A stretch of DNA of 64,000 bases, taken from NCBI GenBank assembly GCA_049289295.1, contig JBATLL010000124.1, positions 1-64,000 on the forward strand. Reading direction: 5' to 3'. Under the pieces are notes generated by a model that was not told the origin of the DNA, ran no database searches, and saw only the letters and a program-made list of their open reading frames with translations. Below are positions 1 through 6,669 of the stretch, piece by piece. Source of the DNA: BOKV01 sp049289295 (lineage in GTDB: Bacteria > Pseudomonadota > Alphaproteobacteria > Rhizobiales > Rhizobiaceae). Each line of letters starts with the position of its first letter. The stretch's first letter is position 1. The position numbers and the translations under genes were made by a program.

Positions 1-129
1 GAGCCGGAAACATCGCAAATAGCAGGCAAGAAGAAAGACCGGCGGCGCCAGAACTCCGATCACGTCGCGCCGAATTACGCCCGATCCACCCGTTCAGCTG
101 AAATTGACCGGTAAATCGAGGCGTCCAAC
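1..129. other. Left-edge non-coding stretch
   Basis: This stretch lies downstream of the minus-strand MttB-family gene. I see no convincing open frame, terminator hairpin with a T-tract, or RNA gene in it. A partner corrinoid protein, if present, would lie beyond the left edge. Confidence 0.4.
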
Positions 130-1812
130 TCATTGCTGGATGCGCGCATCCTTCCAGCGGCACGTATCCGCCTTCATGGCCTCGCGCGGCAATGCGACAT
201 TGAACCTTTCACGGATCATTGCATCGCGGTCTTTCTCAATGGAATTGGCAAAATGGCCTGACAGCACGTCCACCACCTTCGCCCTGGCGTTGGAAACCAT
301 GGTCGGCTGGCCCATTTCCTCCCAATGGCCAACGGCCTGGCGATCAGCGACCTGCGGATAGAGGAACTCGGTCTGCATCAGGGAAAGCGTCTGTTGGTGG
401 CCGAGATAATGATTCGGGCCGCGCAGCGTCACATCCTCGATCACTTCGAACGAAAGCGTATCGTCATCCACCTCGATGCCACGCAAGGTGCGCTGTACCG
501 ATCCCAGCAACTCATTGTCCATCACCATCGCTTCATAGGAAGTGCCCATCAGCGACGACATCATTCCGGCGGCTTCGGTGACCATGTTGCCACCCGCCAG
601 TCCGGCAAGCGCCACGGTCAGACCCTTTTCCATGCCGGCCTGATAGTCTGTCTGCTTGGAATCGGTCATGCCAGCCGCCACAGATCCAGGCAGATCGTAA
701 AAACGCGCCATCTGCGCGGAACCCGCCATCAGCAGCGCCTCTTCACCCGATCCACCTGTGAAAGCTCCCGTTCTCAGGTCCGAAACGAAGATCCAGTTGC
801 CGAACAGCATGCGCGCCTTCGGATTTGTCAGCTTGACCTGAACCAGCGCGGCAAGGGTCTCCGCGGTGGATTGCACCAGCGCTCCCGCCAGTGCAGCAGG
901 CGCCGTAGCCCCGGCTTGCGGCGCCACACACATGTCCGAAACCAGGCCGAGCTCGGCGCACCGCACCTGCACCGCACTCGTATCCTGGCCAAACCGCAGC
1001 GGCGACACGACCGGACAATGTCCGATCAGGCAGAATGGCCGTTTCAGGAAAGCACCCTTCTCGCCCAGAGCCGTGTCGAACATCTCGATAAGCAGATCGA
1101 TGTTCGATGCGGTGGCGGTGGAAAATCCGAAGCTCTTGCTTGTGCCGCACATGCCTGCATAGGCAACCGACAAGTCATGCAGCACCGGATCATGCGACAG
1201 ATCGGTTGCCACCACAGGCTGCCCGACATGATGGATATGCTCCAGGCGGTCAGCCAGGCGGAAGAAGTCATAAAGGTCAACGAGGGTGGAAGGGCGATGC
1301 TCGCCACTTTCGAAGTCAAGCACACGCACCGCCTCGCCAGCGGTACAGAAATGCACGCTGTCGCCGCCGATTTCGCGGTCATTGCGCGGATCACGCCCGT
1401 GAATGACGATGCGCCGCGCCGCACAGGCGATAGTATCCTCGACCATGGCGCGCGGGATACACAGGCGGTCATGTTCATTCATCCAGCATCCCGCCGCCAG
1501 CGCCCGCTCGCGTGTGGCGGGAATTGGTTCCGCCATGCCGATCTTTTCCAGCACATCAAGCGCGGTTGCGTGGATACGCTCCATGTCACGTCGGCTGAGC
1601 GGTTCATAACGCCCGCCCTTCATACCCGGCCAGACAGCCTGGTTGCGGTCTCCAGCCACCTTGCGGCCCTGCATCCTGCCTGACCGGCCACCGCTGCGGC
1701 TTCTGCCACCGGCGCCTTGGCCGCCCGTGTTTCCCTGTACCGCCGCGTCAGCCATCGCCTGCTCCAAAAATGCTGTTTTGTTGAATGAACGTTCAGCAAG
1801 ATTATCGCTCAC
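130..1812 (-). CDS. MttB-family (trimethylamine methyltransferase-like) protein, non-pyrrolysine
   Basis: A 560-residue protein of the MttB superfamily. Characterised members move a methyl group from a quaternary or tertiary amine (trimethylamine, glycine betaine, carnitine) to a corrinoid protein. The conserved core runs from about residue 70 to 535, with blocks such as FCTAGEAVRVLDFESG, a Gly/Ala-rich TIM-barrel middle and a C-terminal HYLGHQQTL segment that is usual in non-Pyl members. The frame is open throughout with no in-frame amber codon, so it is not the archaeal Pyl-containing MttB. Residues 28-55 are Gly/Arg-rich (GGQGAGGRSRSGGRSG) and probably disordered, so a later start is possible. 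The adjacent minus-strand cyclase lies 56 bp upstream, so co-transcription is possible. The substrate cannot be read from sequence. Confidence 0.88.
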   Translation of the reverse strand: MSDNLAERSFNKTAFLEQAMADAAVQGNTGGQGAGGRSRSGGRSGRMQGRKVAGDRNQAVWPGMKGGRYEPLSRRDMERIHATALDVLEKIGMAEPIPATRERALAAGCWMNEHDRLCIPRAMVEDTIACAARRIVIHGRDPRNDREIGGDSVHFCTAGEAVRVLDFESGEHRPSTLVDLYDFFRLADRLEHIHHVGQPVVATDLSHDPVLHDLSVAYAGMCGTSKSFGFSTATASNIDLLIEMFDTALGEKGAFLKRPFCLIGHCPVVSPLRFGQDTSAVQVRCAELGLVSDMCVAPQAGATAPAALAGALVQSTAETLAALVQVKLTNPKARMLFGNWIFVSDLRTGAFTGGSGEEALLMAGSAQMARFYDLPGSVAAGMTDSKQTDYQAGMEKGLTVALAGLAGGNMVTEAAGMMSSLMGTSYEAMVMDNELLGSVQRTLRGIEVDDDTLSFEVIEDVTLRGPNHYLGHQQTLSLMQTEFLYPQVADRQAVGHWEEMGQPTMVSNARAKVVDVLSGHFANSIEKDRDAMIRERFNVALPREAMKADTCRWKDARIQQ

Positions 1813-1868
1813 CTGCGCAGCGCTGGCAAGCGCGACGATGAGAGCATCTGGAGTGGAGGAGAAGTGGC

Positions 1869-3092
1869 TCAGGCGGCCTGATGGTAGGAAAACAGTTCCA
1901 CCGGATCGAGCACGCCATCAAGCTTGTGCCGCCCGACGCTTCTCCAGCGCTTGGCATCGAGGCTTGCCAGGCCGGACGCGGAAAGCACCGGCTGCTGCAA
2001 CAGCTTGGTCATGGATTCGATGCGCGCCACCTCGTTCACCGTGTGGCCGATCACCGAAAAGGACAGACGCTGCGGAATGCCGATATTGCCGAACTTCACA
2101 TCGCCCGCGTTGAGACCAACGCCAAAGCGGAACCGCTCCAGGCCTGCCGCCGCACGCTCGGCATTTGCTTCCCGGCTTCTGCGCAGCACTTCATCAAGTG
2201 CGCCATGCGCTCTGCCCGCAGCTTCCGCCAGTTCGCGTTCATCCTCGAACGGAAAAATGCCGAGCACTGCATCGCCGATGAAATCGAGCACTTCACCGCC
2301 ATGCTCGACAAGCGGACCGGCTGTAGCTTCGAAATATGCATTGAGCAGCGAAAAGTAATCTTCCGACGTCATCGATTCGGCATAGGCGGTGGAATTGCGC
2401 AGGTCCGAAAACCACACGACCGCGCGCGTTGTCGCCCCGTCCCCTCGCCTGATCTGGCCTCTGAGCACGTTAGCGGCCGCGCGGCTGCCGAGATAGGTGG
2501 TGGCAATGTTGGCCGATATGGCTGACTGAATGACGGTCTTGCAGGCAAGCGCAAAGATTTTCTGAATCTGCTGCAGCGCTTCAAGATCATCCTGCGAAAA
2601 GCCTTCCGGCCTTGTGCAAGCCCAGGTCACGATGATGCCGCGCGGCCCCATCAGATTGGGATCGCCAGTGACGATCGCATGTTCGATGCGTGATGCAATG
2701 ACCAGGTAATCCGTGACGCCCTTTTCCTTCAGTTCAACAAGGATGGGGAAATCCAGCGTCTCGTTCGGACCTGTAAGCCGACGCCGCAGGGTGCCGATAT
2801 CGTTGACCATCACATGGCGCAACGGGCTGTTCAGCCAGGCATCGGTCGCATTGTCCTGATGTTCGAAATGTTCCAGACGAGCCTGTTCGTTGCGATCCCA
2901 TACCACCGTTTCGGCACGAAACAGCGGATGCAGGGTCTGCCAGATCAGCCTGCCGCGCGTGATCGGCAATCCGATTGCCACCAGCCGCTCGCACAGGTTC
3001 TGATAGAGTGAAACGATATCGGGATTGCCAAGCGCCTGCTCGATCAGCCAATCGCGTACCGGACGTATCAGGGCTTGGTGTGACATGGCCAT
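1869..3092 (-). CDS. Class III adenylate/guanylate cyclase with N-terminal regulatory domain
   Basis: A 407-residue soluble cyclase expected to make cAMP (or cGMP) from the NTP. Residues about 1-215 form a regulatory domain without membrane segments. The catalytic domain follows (about 220-400), with VVWFSDLRNST (first metal Asp) and LDFIGDAVLGIF (second metal Asp). The motif FSVIGHTVNEVARIES carries the transition-state Asn and Arg. The usual purine-selecting Lys (D-K-F-x-G-D in most homologues) is Asp here (L-D-F-I-G-D), so base selectivity is uncertain. The ATG at 3086 is an alternative start. It lies 56 bp upstream of the MttB-family gene on the same strand. It is the first of three class III cyclases within 12 kb. 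Confidence 0.88.
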   Translation of the reverse strand: MAMSHQALIRPVRDWLIEQALGNPDIVSLYQNLCERLVAIGLPITRGRLIWQTLHPLFRAETVVWDRNEQARLEHFEHQDNATDAWLNSPLRHVMVNDIGTLRRRLTGPNETLDFPILVELKEKGVTDYLVIASRIEHAIVTGDPNLMGPRGIIVTWACTRPEGFSQDDLEALQQIQKIFALACKTVIQSAISANIATTYLGSRAAANVLRGQIRRGDGATTRAVVWFSDLRNSTAYAESMTSEDYFSLLNAYFEATAGPLVEHGGEVLDFIGDAVLGIFPFEDERELAEAAGRAHGALDEVLRRSREANAERAAAGLERFRFGVGLNAGDVKFGNIGIPQRLSFSVIGHTVNEVARIESMTKLLQQPVLSASGLASLDAKRWRSVGRHKLDGVLDPVELFSYHQAA

Positions 3093-3221
3093 TCTTGTGC
3101 TGGAGAAAGTCAGAACAATATGTGGCTGCCAGATGTTGATTTCAATGCGAACGGCTCCGACAAGGCGAACCAGGCCAGTGAAACAGGAATGGAGAATTTG
3201 CTCCCAACATCCAGCAAAAAT

Positions 3222-3962
3222 TCACTCCGGGTAGCACTTGCCTATGAATTCGCCGTCGCACTGCATGTTTGCCTGCCGACATTTTGCCATTGCCTTCTTT
3301 TTGGTGTTCGCACCGTAGTAACCAACAGTGCCACCCTTTTTTCCAGACGTCACCCAATAACAACCAGTATTCCAAGTTACAAGTATTTTACAATTTGGTT
3401 TTTCTGCATAACATATTGACAATACTTCTTCTTCAGCCTCCTCTTTGCTCTCCATGTCATACTCAATATATCCCCAAACTTCAGAGCGCACTTTTCCAGC
3501 TACTCCACGAACCCCTCCAACAGCAATTGACGCATACTGGCTATATTTTTCCCTCTTCTTAGAATTTCTTTTTGCAGAAGAATCTGTATTATACGCATCG
3601 TCTTCGTTTCCAAAACTGTTATTTTTCTCGTATTCTTTGGAATTTAGCTGGTTTCTTTCATTTTGATTGCCAGTTCCATCGTCCCTTGGCCCTGGTTCAT
3701 CGAATTCACACCTGGAATATCCAGCACCATAGTCAGGGAAGTACCCAATGAAAAGATGTTCAGTAAACTGTCTGCAGGTTTCCTCTGAAATATCTCTGTA
3801 GTGACAATTCCCATTGGATTCAAAACCGCCATATGTACCATTGTAGCCATTTTTACTGGCACCTGGTATCACTAAACTACAGTTATCTGCCGCATGAGCT
3901 TCAGTAATACATAGCGCTATATAAAATATTATAATATACAAACAACGAAGCATTGATAACAC
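3222..3962 (-). CDS. Secreted DUF4189-domain protein in AT-rich DNA
   Basis: A 246-residue protein with a clear signal peptide (hydrophobic residues 8-22, cleavage expected after AHA). The middle is hydrophilic and Asn/Ser/Glu-rich (about residues 90-140). The C-terminal part (about 140-246) has the DUF4189 layout: YASIAVGG, then a Cys-rich segment with CYAEKPNC, TWNTGCYW and paired cysteines to the end. Eleven or so cysteines suggest disulfide bonds in the periplasm or outside. The DNA is much richer in A+T than the neighbouring genes and codon use differs, which suggests horizontal acquisition. The function of DUF4189 is unknown. Confidence 0.75.
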   Translation of the reverse strand: MLSMLRCLYIIIFYIALCITEAHAADNCSLVIPGASKNGYNGTYGGFESNGNCHYRDISEETCRQFTEHLFIGYFPDYGAGYSRCEFDEPGPRDDGTGNQNERNQLNSKEYEKNNSFGNEDDAYNTDSSAKRNSKKREKYSQYASIAVGGVRGVAGKVRSEVWGYIEYDMESKEEAEEEVLSICYAEKPNCKILVTWNTGCYWVTSGKKGGTVGYYGANTKKKAMAKCRQANMQCDGEFIGKCYPE

Positions 3963-4091
3963 TCAGCTCATTTAAAATGGAATTACCAATCGCTATAATA
4001 ATACAGTTTTATGAATTTGAATACCCAGCCTGCTTAATTTTTTTACTGGTACCGTATCAACATGACATCGCCATTCGGAGATTCTTGGCTT
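3963..4091. other. AT-rich intergenic region
   Basis: A short AT-rich gap between two minus-strand genes, likely holding the promoter of the DUF4189 gene. No specific site could be assigned. It is compositionally part of the same unusual patch as its flanking genes. Confidence 0.35.
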
Positions 4092-4430
4092 TCAGATCGT
4101 TGGCGGACGTAATTGGTTTTCGGCGCCCGGACGAGGAAGCAGTCCATCTTCGGCTAACTCCCTTGCATTCAGACGAATATCCTCAATCAGCCTTTCAATG
4201 ACATCCTCCTCAAACGGTGGAGTATTGCCTTCGCGAATAATTTTTGAAAGAGCATGCAATCCTTCGTCCAAAAAATAATGTTCAGACATATAAAGAGATT
4301 CTGCAAGAAGTCTCTCGCCGAACGGCTGCAAATTACATTCTTCGCACATACTGAATGAACCATGCTTCAGCGCACCACAGTAAACACAAACCGCAATCGC
4401 AGCTCTATCTTCTTCCTGCGGCCCAGCCAT
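4092..4430 (-). CDS. Small zinc-ribbon-like hypothetical protein
   Basis: A 112-residue cytosolic protein. Residues about 14-34 carry two CxxC knuckles (CVYCG and CEEC), the layout of a treble-clef or zinc-ribbon metal site. The rest is acidic and probably helical. I chose the ATG at 4430 because AAGGA lies about 9 bases upstream. The frame stays open to 4652, but the extra 74 residues look non-coding. It lies in the AT-rich patch after the DUF4189 gene. I do not recognise a named family. Confidence 0.55.
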   Translation of the reverse strand: MAGPQEEDRAAIAVCVYCGALKHGSFSMCEECNLQPFGERLLAESLYMSEHYFLDEGLHALSKIIREGNTPPFEEDVIERLIEDIRLNARELAEDGLLPRPGAENQLRPPTI

Positions 4431-4710
4431 AAATTCATCCTTGGATATACTCAAATGCCTTTCCCGTTCAAAAAAAGGAACGGCACGGATATTCAGAATA
4501 GCATGCAGGTTTTCAGTAGCCAATGAATTCGGAGGCCGACAGTCTCTCTGGGTTCCTGCGCCATTCCCGACATCTCCAGGCAACCGTTTGGATGTTCCAT
4601 AGAAAGCGGAAAGTGTGACCAAATGCACACTTCGAACGCATGCAGGATGCAATTTCTAGAAGGAAGAACTAGGCTGGCGGTACCCCGGGTGGCGGCACAG
4701 GCGTTTTGCT
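4431..4710. other. Intergenic region before the ferredoxin-cyclase gene
   Basis: A divergent gap between the small zinc-ribbon gene (minus) and the membrane-ferredoxin cyclase (plus). Composition shifts from AT-rich to GC-rich near 4650, which marks the right edge of the unusual patch. No terminator or palindrome stands out. Confidence 0.35.
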
Positions 4711-6549
4711 ATGAAAAAACCGACGATTGACCGAATGCGCACCACGGGCAAAGGGCCGATCATTCAACGAATCCGCCTCTGGTCCGGCCTCGTCCTGACG
4801 GCTTACGTCCTTTGCCACTATATCAACCACGCTGCCGGGCACATCTCGCTTGCCGCGATGGAACACACGCTTGAATTCAACGAAGCAATCTGGAGCAACT
4901 GGCTTGGCCTGACCCTACTTTATGGTGCCATGCAGGTACATATTGCGCTCGGCCTGTGGAAGGTAGCGACCCTGCGTACCTGGCGCCTGCCCGCCTGGGA
5001 ATGGTTCCAGATCCTGCTCGGCCTCACCATTCCCTGGATGCTGTACAGCCACATCGTATTCACGCGCGGCAGCGAAAGCCTGATCGGCATCGAAGTGGAT
5101 TATGGCCACGAACTGGCCCTGCTTTGGCCAGATGTCTGGATTCGCCAGAGCATCCTTTTGCTCATTGTCTGGGTGCACGCCTTTGTCGGCATACACTTCT
5201 GGCTGCGTATCCGTTCGTGGTACCCGGCCTGGTTCCCCATCTTCGCGGGCGTTGGCGTACTCATTCCCACACTGGCTCTCACGGGCTGGATCGTGGCTGC
5301 CAGACGCGAATTCGACCGCACCGCACAGACTGCGGCGAGTGCAGGCAATTCGGCCGGGATCGGCACGCAGCAGGCCGAGACCAATCGGCAGATCATCGAT
5401 GCGTTGCGCCAGGTCGAATGGTTCCTGCAGACCGGAGCGCTTGTCCTTGTATCGGGTGCCGCACTGTTCTTCGCAGCGCGTCTGATTGCCCAGCGCTTCA
5501 ACCGACGCGTCAAGATCACCTATGGCGATGGCAATGTCGTGACGAGCACGCCTGGCAACACGATTCTCGACATATCCCGCGCCTGGGGTATTCCGCACAT
5601 GTCCGTATGTGGCGGCAGGGCCAGATGCTCCACCTGCCGCACGCTGGTCATCAGCGGCAAGGAAAACTGTACTCCACCCACAGAGGCCGAAAGCCTGCTG
5701 CTGAAACGGCTCAATGCCGACTCTTCCATCCGGCTTGCCTGCCAGTGCCGCGTGCGCGGCGACGTTGAAGTGCGCCCGCTCATCCAGTCGCGCACCAATG
5801 TCACCTCAACGCGCAACGTCGATCCGCTTGGCTGGGGCGTGGAGCGGGAAGTGGCGATTTTCTTCCTCGATATTCGCGGATTTTCACGAATTTCGGAAAA
5901 GAGCCTGCCCTACGATGTCGTCTTCATTCTCAACAGCCTCTTCGGCGAGGTTGGCGCTGCCGTCGAATCGGCAAACGGCTATATCGACAAGTTCATGGGC
6001 GATGGCATGTTGGCGATCTTTGGCCTTGCTTCCACGCCGGAAGAAGCAAGCCGCGATGCGTTGCGCGCTGCCCTTGCCGCCCTCGATGCCACGACCCAGG
6101 CAAGCCGCATGCTGACCCATCACATCTCGGAACCCATCCGCATCGGCATCGGCATTCATGCAGGTGATGCGGTCGTTGGGCGTATCGGCAGGACGTCGGA
6201 TCAGACAACCCCATCGAGGCTCACCGCTGTCGGTGGTGCCGTCAATATTGCCGCCCGGCTGGAAACGGCAACCAAGGAACTGGCCTCCCTGATCGTTGTT
6301 TCCGCCCATACGCTCGATCTGGCAGGCATTCCGGTTACCGAGAGCCTTGGGCAGCGCAGCGAACTCTCCGTTCACAACATCACCGAACCCGTGGACGTGG
6401 TCGCCATCGCGAAACTTGACGAACTGCGCAGGCAGTTGGGTGCCGATGCGAAATTGTCGGACATTGCGCTCTCGAGACCGCAGGGGCCGGCCGGCAAAAA
6501 GCCAAAACGCCAGCCTGCATTTGCCGGAAGCACCAAAAATGATGGCTGA
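4711..6549 (+). CDS. Membrane heme-b-like / [2Fe-2S] ferredoxin / class III adenylate cyclase fusion
   Basis: A 612-residue three-part protein. Residues about 20-260 hold five or six membrane helices with histidines inside or near them (H36, H40, H44, H77, H114, H156, H162), reminiscent of SdhC/cytochrome b anchors. Residues about 266-358 form a plant-type [2Fe-2S] ferredoxin domain with C300-x5-C306-x2-C309 and C344. Residues about 375-570 form the cyclase: LDIRGFSRIS (D387), IDKFMGDGMLAIF (K427, D431) and VNIAARLE (Asn512, Arg516), so catalysis looks intact. The common GDxVN Asp is Gly509. It probably makes cAMP in response to the redox state of the cluster or the membrane quinone pool, which is inference. 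No strong ribosome binding site is seen; an alternative start is the ATG at 4735. Confidence 0.9.
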   Translation: MKKPTIDRMRTTGKGPIIQRIRLWSGLVLTAYVLCHYINHAAGHISLAAMEHTLEFNEAIWSNWLGLTLLYGAMQVHIALGLWKVATLRTWRLPAWEWFQILLGLTIPWMLYSHIVFTRGSESLIGIEVDYGHELALLWPDVWIRQSILLLIVWVHAFVGIHFWLRIRSWYPAWFPIFAGVGVLIPTLALTGWIVAARREFDRTAQTAASAGNSAGIGTQQAETNRQIIDALRQVEWFLQTGALVLVSGAALFFAARLIAQRFNRRVKITYGDGNVVTSTPGNTILDISRAWGIPHMSVCGGRARCSTCRTLVISGKENCTPPTEAESLLLKRLNADSSIRLACQCRVRGDVEVRPLIQSRTNVTSTRNVDPLGWGVEREVAIFFLDIRGFSRISEKSLPYDVVFILNSLFGEVGAAVESANGYIDKFMGDGMLAIFGLASTPEEASRDALRAALAALDATTQASRMLTHHISEPIRIGIGIHAGDAVVGRIGRTSDQTTPSRLTAVGGAVNIAARLETATKELASLIVVSAHTLDLAGIPVTESLGQRSELSVHNITEPVDVVAIAKLDELRRQLGADAKLSDIALSRPQGPAGKKPKRQPAFAGSTKNDG

Positions 6550-6669
6550 TTTCGCTGCAGGGGCTTTCACCTGCGTCCATCCCTGCTATCGTTGCCATGA
6601 TGACGGTGTCGGGGCAGCACCAAGAAAAAGTATAGAGCCGCAAAGGCCAGGCATGCGCATTCCGGGGAA

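Noticed and set aside
325..1683. Plus-strand open frame opposite the MttB-family gene
   Set aside because: The translation is Arg/His-rich with no family features; the minus-strand protein is clearly conserved.
130..1812. Pyrrolysine-containing methyltransferase
   Set aside because: No in-frame amber codon is present in the MttB-family gene.
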